This document shows, piece by piece, positions 11,142 to 22,917 of a stretch of 64,000 bases of DNA. Source of the DNA: Pyrus communis. Lineage: Eukaryota; Streptophyta; Magnoliopsida; Rosales; Rosaceae. The stretch covers positions 6,557,501-6,621,500 of the forward strand of contig NC_084809.1 of NCBI RefSeq assembly GCF_963583255.1, in the 5' to 3' direction. Both the position numbers and the translations under genes were made by a program. Positions within the stretch are counted from its first letter, which is position 1. Every line of letters begins with the position of its first letter. A model generated the notes under the pieces. That model was not told the DNA's origin and did not search any database. It worked only from the letters and a program-made list of their open reading frames with translations.

Positions 11142-12670
11142 TTAATATCGATATCTACTTGTTCTGTTCCAGCGGTGTACTGGTAGTAGTATCTTTGCAG
11201 AAGGTGCCATCCAAACCAAGGAGTTCCTCAAGGCAGATATATCCCCCCTTGTTTGTGGAGATACCTTGGACGTGACCTCAAGAATGTTGAGATTCAGCAA
11301 CGGTGGAGAGTGGGTCTGTCTGAAGTTTTCTGGAAAGATAAGAGCCTACGACATTCACACAAACAAAAATTTGAAGATGGAAATTGTCAGTAAGGATTAA
11401 ACGCAAAACATGGAATATACACTACATATATACATATATATATATATACATATACATATATATACATATATATATATCAAAGACACAAACTGGAAAGGGA
11501 TCAAAACCAATCAAGCCTGCATATATAAACACACACACATGTATATGTATATCTATATTTATATACCTTAGCGTTGTCAACTTCCAGTGTAATTTCTTTG
11601 AAGCAATCAAAACATTCAAGATAATCTCGCAGAGAAGAAAAGTGTTTAGATGAGCAGTCAAAGGCGGGTAGTTCAGTATCTGGAAGTGTGATTCTAGCCT
11701 CCCATAACTCTGGATCCAAAGAGCTAGACTTCAGAAAACCACTCATAGATAAAGACATATTCCGAGTAATGATTGTCGCCTTCACATTATCTTTGCATCC
11801 ATATAATTCAAAGTTTCTCAGATGCTTAGCTCCACTGATAAAGACATGTTTCAAGCTGTATCTTTCAACCGATTCCGAACTTGAAACAAATTTAAAAGAT
11901 TCAAGATTCACAGCATCAAGTACTCCGATCTTCCACAAATCAGGGCAGAGCATAATTTCCAAGGATTTAAGACTGGAGCTTGAGAAACAAATATGGTCAT
12001 AACCACATGACGTTAATGACAAATACTCGATGGAAGGGCACTTGAATTTACCTTGGAAGAACATGTAGAAGCACGACAACATCACACTTTTAAGGGACAA
12101 ACTTTTCAAGGACAGAAAGGGGGTAGATGGTATTGTGTTTCTAAAAGAAAAATATGTATCACATTCGACATTCTCCACATTTAAGCTAGTTAGAGTTTTT
12201 GCAGCATTAGCAATGGTCTGCAAGGGAAAGCAATATTTCTTGTCTCCTTTACCTCCGGATGGAAGGTTGATATCCAACTCTTTCACCCCTCTCTCAACTG
12301 CAAAATTCAACCACTCATCGACCATGTTAGCGTCTTTGGAAGAGTACCTCATGTGAAGCCTGAATTTGTGTATGGAAATCTTGTCGCACTCACGGAACTG
12401 GTCTAAGTACCTGCCGCAAGTGTTGATGAAGTTTCTTGGCCGATCATCAAGTTCGCCATCAAGGTTGTCCTCCACGAAATCTAATACACAGCCTGAAGAC
12501 CTGAGGCCTTCCCACTGCTTGGAAAGAAAGCTCATGCGAGCCGCAGGGATAGTTGGGAGGAGTCGGAGGATTCGGTGGATAACACCTTCGGGTGCGTGAT
12601 GCCGCGGCCGCCCCATTGTTTCCACGTCGTCGGCATTTTGGTCACCTGTGTTAGTGTTTTTGGTAGACAT
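11142..12670 (-). CDS. F-box/LRR protein
   Basis: Likely substrate adaptor of an SCF E3 ubiquitin ligase. The start at 12670 (MSTKNTN) is chosen because the F-box follows at about residues 28-60 (EGVIHRILRLLP...MSFLSKQW); the frame is open upstream to 12790. Exon 1 is 12670-11567 (368 codons) and ends at an AAG/GTATAT donor; exon 2 is 11345-11142 and ends in TAA. Total 435 residues. The middle is leucine-rich (LKSLSLKSVML, SIEYLSLTSC, LKSLEIMLC) as in plant F-box/LRR proteins. The 221-bp intron contains a TA/CA microsatellite. No damage was seen. The 5' end is partly duplicated at 16964-17402 and a diverged relative is at 2449, so this is a small local family. The target is unknown. Confidence 0.85.
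11418..11480. repeat. (TA)n/(CATA)n microsatellite in F-box intron
   Basis: Long alternating TA tract broken by CA, wholly inside the intron of the F-box gene; likely length-polymorphic. Confidence 0.7.
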
Positions 12671-12744
12671 GATAGAAATCCAGCAGGATTTGTGAATGCC
12701 AGGTAAGGGTACCTGTGAAATGTAGACGTTCCATCCTATATGTA

Positions 12745-12810
12745 ATTGCATTACTTGCCGAGCAAGTAATATCTCCCGAAATAATTGCATCCCTTGCCGA
12801 GCAAGTAATT
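12745..12810. repeat. Direct repeat of a palindrome upstream of the F-box gene
   Basis: Two copies of a unit with core TTGCCGAGCAAGTAAT. The first copy contains ATTACTTGC-CGA-GCAAGTAAT, a perfect 9-bp inverted repeat with a 3-bp loop. The same block, with one unit partly deleted, sits upstream of the truncated F-box copy (about 17350-17402), so it belonged to the ancestral promoter or leader. Confidence 0.6.
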
Positions 12811-12904
12811 ATTTTTCTATACTAAAACCCAAACTCGGATGCACTGTTCATGGACAGTAAAATGGCAAAAATGCCCTCGATTTGGTTTAATCCCTGGCGT
12901 TTTT

Positions 12905-14192
12905 TCACTTGGTTGAACAGTTAAAGGGCGGATTTGCCCTCCTTCGCCACGTCTGTTCTTCGCAGACCACAACGTTTCTCTTCTGGATTCTTCTTTTCAT
13001 TTCCGTCTCTCTCTCTCTCTCTCTGAAGCCTTTTGTTTCTCTCAAACCTCTCTTTGCCTTGCTCTCCGATTTCCACTTCTCTATGCGCCTTGCTTTCTTC
13101 CAGAAAACGCTCGAGTCAGTCAAATTGGTTTAGATCTATTCGGCGGGGGTTAAAACGGCAACGCTCTCTTGCTGAAAAATAGCGAATTTGGTCTCGATTT
13201 GAAGAAAATTTGAAGCCCATAAAAGATTGCATCTCCTGCTGCCGATTTGATTTGGGTAATTCTTTGCTTTGAATTTTATGTTCTTGCGAGTGTAAATTTG
13301 GATTTTAAATGGGTTTTTTGTTCTGATTTTGGGAATTTTGTTTGTAGCTTCGGATTCTGGGTGATGATGGTTAATTTGGTTTTGTTTTCGATTTCAGGAG
13401 ATTGGGTTTTTCGAGTTTGTGACTTTTCTTTGAAGCCTGCGAAGACCTCTGTGTTTAAGGTGAGTGGTTTTGAAATTCCATAGTTTTGATTCTACTTGCA
13501 GCTTGAGGTGTGATTTTAGATCTGAAATTTCCAAGCTTTTTGATTAATCTTACCCCAGATTAGTTAAGCTATAATTAAATTAATTTTTTTCCGGTTATGC
13601 AGCTGAAGTAGCTAAAGTTAAGAAAGAACAAAAGGTAAATTCTTTTCTCTTCCTTACAAAATTTGATATTGATTTTGAAAATAGTGAAAACCCCATAAAA
13701 CAAACTGACTTTTTCAACCGAAGGTTATGATATATGTTTCGAAGCGGTTTGCCTTTGGAAAGTAAAAAACAAACTGAGCAATTATAAGATTTGACCAAGT
13801 AAATGGTTTCGCGTTTGATTATTTAGGATAATTACATGCGTGAGGATTATTAAATGATATATTTGATAAATACGTCTAATTTTAAGGTAGGAGCCTTTAG
13901 ATTACAACTCACTTTATGGTTTTGCATTAAGCAAATCTGGAGGAAATCTGCTCTTGGTTGATGCTCTGTCTCCGTCTTTTTTGCCTGCTTTAATATGCTT
14001 TCTTCTGATTTCTGCTTTCTTCTGCTCTTAGTTGATGCTCTGTCTCCGTCTTTTCTGTTCTTATGTAAAAATATTGGTTTTGTTCTAACTTCTTGTTATG
14101 TTTTCTGGATTGACTCATTGGCTTTTTGTCTACCCTTTTGTGGAGCAGATGTGATTTATTTTGTGTAAAATTTTTGGCACCAAAAAGAAATT
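12905..14192 (+). other. Probable 5' UTR exons and introns of the APO4-like gene
   Basis: No coding signal. A (CT)n leader-like tract at 13007-13025 is followed by several T-rich stretches ending in CAG (about 13398, 13602, 14149) with GT-type donors between (13460, 13634), the look of a multi-intron 5' UTR. The exact structure cannot be fixed by eye. Confidence 0.4.
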
Positions 14193-15536
14193 ATGGCATT
14201 GAGGAAGAAATTGTGCGAGAGATCCAATTTCAATGGCAAAATTATGGACAGCTTTGCAAGGTATTACAGCTCGAAGATGGACTTAAGGAAGCTGAAGCCT
14301 ATGATTCAAAAGAGAATCCAAAACCGAGCTAAAGATTACCCAGTGCCGGCCATGTTACCAGTTGCCCGGGAGGTCCTTGATTCCCGGAGGCTCGTTATGC
14401 AAGGTGTCTCTACTCTCCTCAAAATGGTACCAGTTTTGGCCTGCAAGTAAATTCCTCATCTGCCAAGTATTTGTTTGCTTATAAAATAAATTCTTTTTAA
14501 GCTTTGACCTACTTGGCACTTCATTGTTCCATCGCATAGTTACTAACATGTCATGTCCTGGAATAATACCGACTTTGAAGCTCTAGAGTTTATGTTCTGT
14601 ATTTCTTGTTTTGGAATAATTAGACCACTTTATCTGAATGTTCCTGACTCCTGAGCTCCCTAAATGTTATTTTTAGGTGCAGCACAAGCTATGTTTTCCA
14701 AACTAGATTTATCTAATTGACCTTCCGTTCTCCATACAGCTCTTTTTGAACAATTTCTGTGACTCAACGAAAGGTCTATTTTTTGCAGGTTCTGTCCAGA
14801 AGTATATATAGGTGAGAAAGGCCACTTAATTCAAACTTGTTGTGGCTTCAAACGTCGTGGAAAAAATCGAGTTCATGAATGGATAGTTGGTGGTTTGAAA
14901 GATGTGCTTGTTCCAGTAGAGGCATTTCACCTCAAGCACATGTTCCAGGATGTTATAAAACACCATCAGAGGTTTGACTTTGAACGTGTTCCTGCAGTTG
15001 TCGAGCTATGCTGGCAAGCAGGGGCAAATGATGGAAATCATTTAAATTGGAACTCTGAAAGTGATTGTGTTGGCGTTGATGGAGCTGAGTCTTTGTCATC
15101 TGATGAACTGATTCTGGTTGCCAGTGGAACTTTAAGGGCATGGGAAATACTTAGAAATGGCGTGGAGAAGTTGCTGATGGTTTATCCAGCGAAAGTCTGT
15201 AAACATTGTTCAGAAGTTCATGTTGGGCCATCTGGGCATAAGGCTAGGCTTTGCGGAATTTTTAAGTATGAGAGTTGGCAGGGAACCCATTTTTGGAGGA
15301 AGGCAAATGTAGATGATCTTGTACCTCCAAAGACTGTATGGCGGCGGCGTCCTCAGGATCCTCAAGTACTTTTGAATGAAGGGAGGGGATTTTATGGGCA
15401 TGCTCCGGCAGTAGTAGAACTATGCACACAGGCAGGTGCCATTGCACCTCCAAAGTATCACTGCATGATGAAACTGCAGGGTGTAAGTACCATACTTGGA
15501 GATCAAAGGTTGCTCCACCCGAATGATCAAATGTAA
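14193..15536 (+). CDS. APO4: APO protein 4-like, organelle RNA-binding protein
   Basis: Member of the plant-specific ACCUMULATION OF PHOTOSYSTEM ONE family; APO4-type members act in mitochondria, and the family binds RNA and promotes group II intron splicing. Exons 14193-14446 and 14789-15536 join in phase (AA/G) to 333 residues, the usual length for APO4. Two APO motifs are visible: CKFCPEVYIG..GH....C at residues about 84-100 and CKHCSEVHVG..GH....C at about 222-239, with the paired cysteines and histidine expected to hold metal. The Arg/Lys-rich N terminus with SFARYYSSK is consistent with an organelle-targeting peptide. The last residues after MMKLQG could be altered by a GTAAGT donor at 15485. 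Non-coding 5' exons appear to lie upstream (12.9-14.15 kb). Confidence 0.88.
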
Positions 15537-16157
15537 ATGCCGGTTGATTCGAAGGTAGAATATTGAACCTAGCAGAAGCTCCCCAGGACTGTTGCATCAC
15601 AGATGTGTGTAGAATTGCTTATAGCTGTGACGCCTGATGATCTGAAATGGGAAAACGAAACACCACAAAAGCTCCCTTTAGATGGTCTGATCTTCATTCT
15701 TGAAAATGATTGTAACATCAGATGACTGACGGGTCGCAAAATCAACTGAACGCGTATTGCCCCCTTCAGTTGGAGCATGAAAGAGCCGATCGAATTTGTA
15801 GCTTTGCTTTAGCTATGCATGCAGAAACAGGAACGCGGAAATTTAATGAAGCTTTTCTTGTATTTAATGATGTTTTAGATGGTTAATTCAACTTAATAAA
15901 TCATTGGAACGCGTATTACTTATGCTTCTCTGTAGATCTTTGGTACTATGACTAGTTTACGATTGATTTTCAGCGATAGGATTACTGTTCTTGTGCGTAT
16001 CAATGTTTACTGCGATAGACTGTCCCCAGATGCCGCTTGAAGCTGAAGTTTTCTGCTCAGAACCAATTGCCTCTGCTCATTGATTGTGCTCGAGTCTTCA
16101 GTTTCGCCAGAATGCTGGTCGCATCGAGCAAACTCGAGGCAGTTTGTGCCACAAGAC
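15537..16157. other. 3' region of the APO4-like gene
   Basis: Probably 3' UTR followed by intergenic sequence. No other gene or repeat was recognised. Confidence 0.4.
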
Positions 16158-16621
16158 CAGGGCTGGCCTTGAGAATTCGGGGGGCCTTAGGCGAGCCTTT
16201 GAAGTGGGGTCCTAGAGTTCTCTGACTCTTGACAATTTGTACATTGACATGTGTAAAAAAAAAAAAAATCACTAAATACATGAAAAGCCAATTCCTACAT
16301 CAAATATCATTAAAAATAATATATATATATATATAAAGATATACAAACATTATTCAAATATTACACATCTCGCGTTCAAATTTCAATCATTTTTCTATTA
16401 TTACAATGTTACTTATTATATTCAATAAATGAATGAATGGATGAACATAAAGGTGATATTTAAGAGAAAAGCAAAAAAGTAAAAATAAGATGGTGGGACT
16501 ATTTAAAGGGGAGAAGACGTGCAACTATAAAAAAGATGGTGGGATCATTTTAAGTAAAATCGTGCAATTAAAATGATGTTGGGAATATGGTTGTCTTCTT
16601 TCTCGCGCAAGGCCGACCCTG
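16158..16621. mobile_element. hAT-like MITE
   Basis: Left end CAGGGCTGGCCTTG and right end CAAGGCCGACCCTG are 14-bp inverted repeats with two mismatches, of the CAGGGC(C/T)GGCC type common in plant hAT MITEs. An inner GGGGGGCCTTAGGCGAGCC block is typical of this family. No convincing 8-bp target duplication. Confidence 0.6.
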
Positions 16622-16699
16622 TAGCAAAAGATTTTCAAATTCCGGTGTTTACATATAAGCCGGTAGGAAGTCCATCTCCGTCCAGACCTACCTGACTTC

Positions 16700-16776
16700 G
16701 CCTAAAAATTAGGGGCCCTTCCGAAGTGGGGACCCTAGGCAGGCGCCTACTCCAGCTACCCTTAGGGCCTGCTCTG
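16700..16776. mobile_element. Fragment of the same hAT-like MITE family
   Basis: Only one end is present: read on the minus strand it runs from CAGAGCAGGCCCTAAGG to GGAAGGGCCCC, resembling the subterminal region of the element at 16158. Confidence 0.45.
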
Positions 16777-16963
16777 CACAAGACTCAATCTCCTCGACGG
16801 TCTTGAGGAACAAAAGGACCTCGGAAAATTCACAAATGCCGTACTCGCTCAAGTTGTGAAATTCGTTTTCCAACTCGATTCCACAGAAAAAAGAGTGACA
16901 TTCTTTTGATGGGTGTGCCATCACCCGCACATAGTTTCTGTTCTATTCTATTCAATATTAGCA

Positions 16964-17402
16964 TGAATTTGTCTATGGAAATCTTGTCGCACTCACGGAA
17001 CTGGTCTATGTACCTGTCGCAAGTGTTGATGAAGTTTCTTGGTCGATCATCAAGTTCGCCATCAAGGTTGTCCTCCACGAAATCTAATACAAAGCCAGAA
17101 GACCTGAGGCCTTTTCACTGCTTGGAAAGAAAGCTCATGCGAACCGCAGGGATAGTGGGAAGGAGTCGGAGGATTCGGTGGATAGCACCTTTGGGTACGT
17201 GATGCTGCTGCTGCATTGTTTCCACCTTGCCTGCGTTTTGGTCATCTGTGTTAGTGTTTTCGGTAGACATGATAGAAATCCAGCCGGATTTGTGAATGCC
17301 AGGTGAGGGTACCTGTGAAATATAGACGTTCCATCCTCTATGTAATTGCATTACTTGTAATATCTCCCGAAATAATTGCATTACTTGCCGAGCAAGTAAT
17401 AT
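16964..17402 (-). pseudogene. Truncated duplicate of the F-box gene 5' end
   Basis: Nearly identical to the 5' part of the F-box gene (12365-12811), including leader and palindromic repeat. The ATG would be at 17270. The F-box is recognisable but a tryptophan codon after SFLSKQ has become TGA (about 17117), and similarity stops abruptly at about 16964, so the LRR part is missing. It also lacks 13 bp of one upstream palindrome unit. This is a partial dispersed duplication, not an independent gene. Confidence 0.85.
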
Positions 17403-17427
17403 ATTCTAAGCCCTCTCTTTCTTGTCA

Positions 17428-17429
17428 CA

Positions 17430-17469
<40 letters not shown>

Positions 17470-17486
17470 CTCTCTCTCTCTCTTTC
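17428..17486. repeat. Compound (CA)n(CT)n microsatellite
   Basis: About 20 CA units followed by about 10 CT units, roughly 1 kb upstream of the eIF1A start codon. Confidence 0.85.
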
Positions 17487-17694
17487 TCTTCCAATAAGCC
17501 CAAGCCTCTAAACTTCGGGTCAAAGTAATTTTTTTTGGGCCCGGCCCAACTTGGGCCCACCTGACCTTTTGTGGTACAAATACGAGCTTCGTGCTAGTTA
17601 GGGCTCTCCAGTCGATTACAAAGCTCAGATATTTTTTCAGATTGTGCTCCGCCGTCGAATCCTCCTCCAAGTTTCGCCTTTTCGCACAACAGAG

Positions 17695-18484
17695 GTAATC
17701 TTCTCCTACCTTCTTCGTCTTCTGAAATTGTTATCGATTCTAGGGTTTGCTTCGTTCGTGGTTTACTTGTAAATCGATAGAGCGAGCTGTATGTTGAATT
17801 TTATTTTTTTTGGGATCTGATCTAATCTTGTGTGGGTTTTTTGAATTTCAGAGAATTTGTTCTTCCTAATTTTCCATGTTATCTGAATTTTGTTAATTTT
17901 ATTGGTTTTCCCCTAATTTGGATGAATTATATTTTTTTCGTGAAGTTAAATTTATGTTTGAATGATTAAATTTTGAATCTTTTTTTCTTCTCCGAAATCG
18001 AATTAAGTGTTGTTTGAGTCAGCTGAACAGACCTAGAATCTATTTGTGTTGGAATTTAGTATTTAATTCATTGAAATTTTTTTTTTTGTTAACCTATATT
18101 TTTAGGGTTTTTTTTCTGTGGGGACGTCCTGTTTTCGATTCCGGGTGCACGATGGTGGCCAGGAGTAGTTGAATTGCCTCTTCAAGTCTTCTGGCCCCCC
18201 TCCTGTCGTGGGGAATCTCCTTTTTTTTTTTTAAATAAAAAAAAAAGATTGGGAACATAGTCTTTGTTGCTTTCCAAAATTTGTTTTGTTTTTTATCTCC
18301 TGAAAACTGGGCGGTGGAACCGAAAATTGTTTGCTTTATGGCACGTTTTTGTCCGATGAAACTTTGGTTTCGTGAAATTTGAGTATGTTGTAAACCATAA
18401 AGTTTTGGTGTTTGTAAATAATTTATGAACTTATAGAAGCAGTTGATTTTCGAGATTGAGTATCTGATTCTACTTTGGTTGCAG
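17695..18484 (+). other. 5' UTR intron of eIF1A
   Basis: Donor GAG/GTAATC at 17695 and acceptor TTGCAG at 18484 bracket a T-rich 790-bp segment directly before the eIF1A start, as in many plant housekeeping genes with a leader intron. Confidence 0.6.
18113..18245 (+). mobile_element. Possible SINE remnant in eIF1A leader intron
   Basis: Contains a box B-like TTTTCGATTCCGG and ends in a T-rich then A-rich tract. No convincing box A was found, so it would be a partial or decayed tRNA-derived SINE. Confidence 0.3.
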
Positions 18485-18501
18485 AAACAGAACTCGTAAG
18501 C

Positions 18502-18942
18502 ATGCCGAAGAACAAGGGTAAGGGAGGAAAGAACAGGAAGAGAGGTAAGAACGAGGCTGATGACGAAAAGCGTGAGCTTGTGTTTAAGGAAGATGGACAG
18601 GAGTATGCCCAAGTGCTCCGAATGCTTGGCAACGGTCGGTGTGAAGCCATGTGTATAGATGGGACCAAGCGACTTTGTCACATCCGTGGTAAGATGCACA
18701 AGAAGGTTTGGATTGCAGCTGGCGATATCATTCTTGTCGGTCTTCGTGACTATCAGGACGACAAAGCTGATGTGATCCTCAAGTACATGCCTGATGAGGC
18801 TAGGCTCCTCAAGGCATATGGAGAGCTTCCAGAGAATACACGTCTCAACGAGGGTATTGCTGGGGGTATTGATGACGAAGAAACCGAAGGCGGTGTTGAT
18901 GACTATATTGAGTTTGAGGATGAAGATATCGATAAGATATAG
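18502..18942 (+). CDS. Translation initiation factor eIF1A
   Basis: Binds the 40S ribosomal subunit and, with eIF1, promotes scanning and start-codon choice. A single coding exon gives 146 residues, the usual plant length. The N-terminal tail is basic ([15 protein letters not shown]); the OB-fold spans about residues 25-95 ([48 protein letters not shown]); the C-terminal tail is acidic and ends DIDKI, the conserved motif that contacts eIF5B. Start 18502 is preferred over the in-frame ATG at 18475, which lies upstream of the acceptor of a 5' UTR intron (17695-18484). The first UTR exon probably ends at 17694. Intact; the neighbouring IQD gene is convergent. Confidence 0.96.
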   Translation: MPKNKGKGGKNRKRGKNEADDEKRELVFKEDGQEYAQVLRMLGNGRCEAMCIDGTKRLCHIRGKMHKKVWIAAGDIILVGLRDYQDDKADVILKYMPDEARLLKAYGELPENTRLNEGIAGGIDDEETEGGVDDYIEFEDEDIDKI

Positions 18943-19535
18943 GTTTTCAGATCAAAACTTTACTTCGATATTATGTTTTGCCGTTAATGATTGGCAGTTA
19001 CTTGTCAATAGTATAAGCTAAACTTGGATTGGCAGTTGGCTTTGTATGGTTCTGTATTTCCAGATGGTGGGGAATTGGTTATGTTTCATGTAACATCTGT
19101 TATTGCTAATATATTCGTTATGTTTGTCCTCTTTTTCGAATAACTGGTTTCGTCACGCAGGTTCTTCCCTTTTTTACGGCCTTCTTGTCGTTGACGATGT
19201 TTTACCTAATATTTTTACTTTCGTTGGTACCTCGGAGAAGACGAGGTTCTGTGAGTTGAATGTTTTTAACTCTCAGTTATCAAGCATCAGATTACATTAA
19301 GGGTCAAGTCCATTAGAATCCTCATACAAAGTGCATGGTAAATAGTAACAAGAATCTTATTTACTTAACAGAGATTCTAGTTGGGAATTATGTTCCTTAG
19401 AACGAAGAGTTTCTGCACTTGCTTCTCTCTGTTCGCTCTCTGTTGCGCTCTTCATCTTTATCGGCTTCCCGTGAACAATCCTTCTTGCTTACCTGTATCA
19501 ATGTCGAAGCCAGTCATTGAATCAAACGCTGGAAC

Positions 19536-21402
19536 TTAGTAATTTTGTTCTTCAAATGTCGATCCTCTTTTGACAATCTCAGTTCGGATCATAGCTCAAA
19601 TAATGGACATGTCCTTACCTTGGGATACTCTTTCCCGCACACATAGCTTGGCATTGATTTTTGCCTCGATAGGCTTCTTGTAGTCTTGAACCTGTTTTTA
19701 GTTGGACTGAAGCCATCTCTCTCTAATGGTGTTACCGGAAAGTTATCAAATAGGACACCGACTTCATTAGATCCGCAGCTCTCTTTTTCTTCACCTGCCC
19801 CGTCGAACAGTCTCTTTCCGATGACAAATCTTTGGTTGCTGCTGTGAATTGGTTCAACCTGGTCGCTTATATGACTTTCCGCGGAGGAGATTTCAGTAGG
19901 GCGGGTTGCCATCCACCGTTCTAGCCAGCTCCAACCCATGTTCTGTTCTGTGCCATCAGATGTGGTGTGCCTTTTCTTTGAGCAGATCCTTAGCTTTAAA
20001 CAAATAATACTAAGTTAAATAGTTTCCAAACCATACTAGAAGTCTTAGGACCTCTTTCAGGGCAAAATCTTGAGTGCAGTCAGTTATTTATCACTCTCTC
20101 TCTCTATCTCTCAGTCACGTGATTTCTCTTATCGTTTACGTCGCGTGAGATAGAGATAGAGAGAGGTTGTATCATCGGTTCCACGATAGAATGAATTTCA
20201 GATGTACCTGCTGTGAAAAGGCGTAAGCCAGTGCTCTCTGACGCCTTCTTGTTGCTTCCAGTCTGTTCTGCATTCTCATTTTTGATATGTTACTACTCAC
20301 CGTGCTGTCATCCCAATCTTCCTGTAAATTTTAACGAATGTGGTTTTAGCATTACACAGTTGTAACTTGTAAGAATCGAATGGAAGAGTTGTTTGTGGTA
20401 TACCTTCAGTTTTAGCGCCTGAGCTTGAGCTTTCTGTTGTGCCCGGTGGTGAGCAGCCGAATTTTCTCCTTGAATCGAGTAAACTTCCACAGAATTTCCT
20501 GTTTGAACTTCAACCGACGTGCCCAGAGATCCCCTACTTGGACTTTCCTGCTCACCATCCTTTGATTTAGCTCCTCCATTTCGACACCTAGTCTGAAATC
20601 CAAGCATTCTAATGACTATTAGCCAGAACTTCCAGTGCAGAACGATTTAGCATTTTCGAAACAATTTTAAGATAACTTCGGTTTTCTCTCTAGCTTAAAT
20701 TGTAACATAAACCTGCAGATCGTGGTTGTAGGCATGTTAACTAGAGCTGATGTCGTCCTTTCAAAAGAAAATTGTAACATAAATCCCACTAAAAATCTTT
20801 GAATACTTGTAATTTCTGTTGAATTAATACTTTTTTTTTCTACAAGATGAGCGAATTGAAGTAATCTGATAGTGTCGAATTACCCGAAAGCCTCTAAATG
20901 CTGACTGGATGATGGTTGCTGCATGCTCTTCAGACATTGTTTTGGAGACCCAAGACTCAGCCTTTGCCACTTCCACATCTTCCTTAGTTGCTTCTCTTCC
21001 GATGTTTCCCTTGTCACTCAAGTCTTCTGGCATCGGCTGCGTGACAGTTGCCTCGGAGCTCCTAACCGAACTAGACTCCTCGTCTGCAACGGCTAAAACT
21101 GAATTAAACTGCGAGGCGGCAGTAGCCACGGAGCTCTTAACTGAAGCCGAATCATTCTCCGCCATGACGGAATTATATTCATCCCCACATAGGTACCATC
21201 TAACCGAGCTCCATCTTCTCCTCTCTGTCACATTGCTCCTCACCTGATGCCATCAAACAAAAACACAGATCACATTAATACATAGCACAGTTAGCAGGAG
21301 AGGGTTGCAGCATGTATGGCGGCAACTCACGTTGCTCTCGTATGTCCCGAAAGATCGGTGTCTCGAGAAAACACTCCTGACCAAACCTCCATTGATGCCC
21401 AT
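19536..21402 (-). CDS. IQ67-domain protein (IQD33-like)
   Basis: Plant calmodulin-binding scaffold protein, usually associated with microtubules, plasma membrane or nucleus. Six exons read by phase: 21402-21331, 21243-20884, 20592-20404, 20321-20208, 19993-19619 and 19577-19536, giving 383 residues. Start MGINGGLVRSVFSRHRS; the IQ motif AATIIQSAFRGFR ends exon 2 (residues about 132-144), and the intron right after it is a family hallmark. Exon 4 has the basic RLEATRRRQRALAYAFSQQ block and exon 5 the conserved WLERWMA and SLSRQKSMPSY segments. Only one clear IQ motif is left, so calmodulin binding may be weaker than in larger members. The last short exon is the least certain. In Arabidopsis IQD33 is next to an eIF1A gene, as here. 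Confidence 0.85.
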
Positions 21403-21601
21403 CTCAACTGGAAAGCTCAAAGAAGATGCTCAAAAGACTGTTGCCAATTACAACGAGACCATCCAGAGTAGCTGAGTTTTCCTACATAATACATATGCTT
21501 CAGGAAATAGTTGATTAGTGCACTGAGATTCTCACTCAATTATACTACTAACCATAGTAAGATTCAGTGTAGAAGTGTTTATAAAGAGAAGAAATAAACC
21601 C

Positions 21602-21711
21602 GGGATTGTTATTAGCACTCCAAAAAAGTCATCCTGCAACATTCTCTTCCTCATTTTTTTTTCCGACAAGGAATGCAGGATTGACTTTTTTAGAGTTCTA
21701 ATACATCTCTT
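21602..21711. mobile_element. MITE with GTTATTAGCACTC termini
   Basis: Left arm GGGATTGTTATTAGCACTCC.AAAAAAGTCATCCTGC is mirrored by GCAGGATTGACTTTTTTAGAGTTCTAATACATCTC on the right, giving a near-complete hairpin of about 110 bp. Its ends match the element at 51594-51693. It lies upstream of the IQD gene. Confidence 0.6.
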
Positions 21712-21719
21712 AGAAACTA

Positions 21720-22910
21720 ATACATTTAATTAGGAGAAAATTACTTGTTAAATGGGATTAAAATAGAAGATCTGCAGAGTAGAGAAGGCTTTAGAGCTGG
21801 ATGGATCTGTAATTTAATCAGAAAAATAATAGAAGATGAAAAGTGAAAGATTAGATGATGAGGGGGGCATGGTGGGTTTGCTTTTTCATCCACTTTGTGC
21901 ACATGGGTTCAGCACATTGGCCTCATATAAAGCTTACTTGCTGTTAGGACTATGTCTTACTTTCTGGTTACTTCTTCTGCTCTTTTTGTAGAGAAAAAAA
22001 TTGGATGTCATTTAAGAATATCTATGTTCATTTATTTCACTTAACGTGTGATTTTGAAATATACTTAGATGAAATATACTTAGGTGACATCTAATGTTAA
22101 AATCACATGTCTTTAACATATCAATTTATCTCATTCATTACGTGACTTCTTATGCTATCTAATTAAGAGAAACTTGAGTATATGACCAGAGTTTTATCAC
22201 TTTATCTCATGTGACATCTAATGTAAGAATTACCTGACTTTAACACATCACCTTCTCTCACTCATCACGTGGTTTCGTCTATTCTCTAGTGAAGAGAAAC
22301 TTGAGTACGCCCAGAGTCTATCACCTTATCTCACTCATTACATGATTTTGAATTACTCTATCTCACTCTTCACATGATTTATCTTATCTTCTAATAAATA
22401 AAAATTTAAATGTAAATAAGTTCATATCCACTATACTATTTCTCTCGTTACGTAACTTTAAAATATACATTGGATTAATATGTATCATTCACGTGACTTT
22501 GGTGGCTCACTGTAACTTAGGTGGTCTTTATTTTAATCCAAATGAAATCATGCCGACAACTTTAGGCGCTGGTTGAGAGGCCAACATCCAAGAATGAGGT
22601 CGTACTATAATTTGCTGGATGGATAAGATGTGTTTAGAAAAGGTGAAATGCAACACCAATGTGTAGCAATTTAATTGCTTGGGGTGTTGCTGTGCTAAAA
22701 GTGGAAAATGAGCATTGGCTTTCTCCCTTTCCTTCTTTTTTTTTTATTTTTCTATTTTTTTATTTTTTTTTGGGGAGATTAAGGTTTGGGATTTTTAAGT
22801 AATTTAGATAGACATGCTTATGATATTAGGACTAGGATGGGACAGTTTTTTTTACCTTTAAAACTTTACCATCAAGTTTTTGATGCCTAAAATCGAGTGG
22901 AACTTTCTTA
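21720..22910. other. Intergenic, AT-rich with degenerate repeats
   Basis: No gene seen. Between about 22070 and 22400 several diverged copies of a block containing TTATCTCA...CATCACGTG.TTT and AAGAGAAACTTGAGTA occur in direct orientation. A T-rich tract is at 22735-22770. Confidence 0.4.
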
Positions 22911-22917
22911 TTTGAGT

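Noticed and set aside
18094..18699. Minus-strand ORF of 201 codons
   Set aside because: Covers the eIF1A leader intron and the antisense of eIF1A; low-complexity Lys/Phe composition and no domain.
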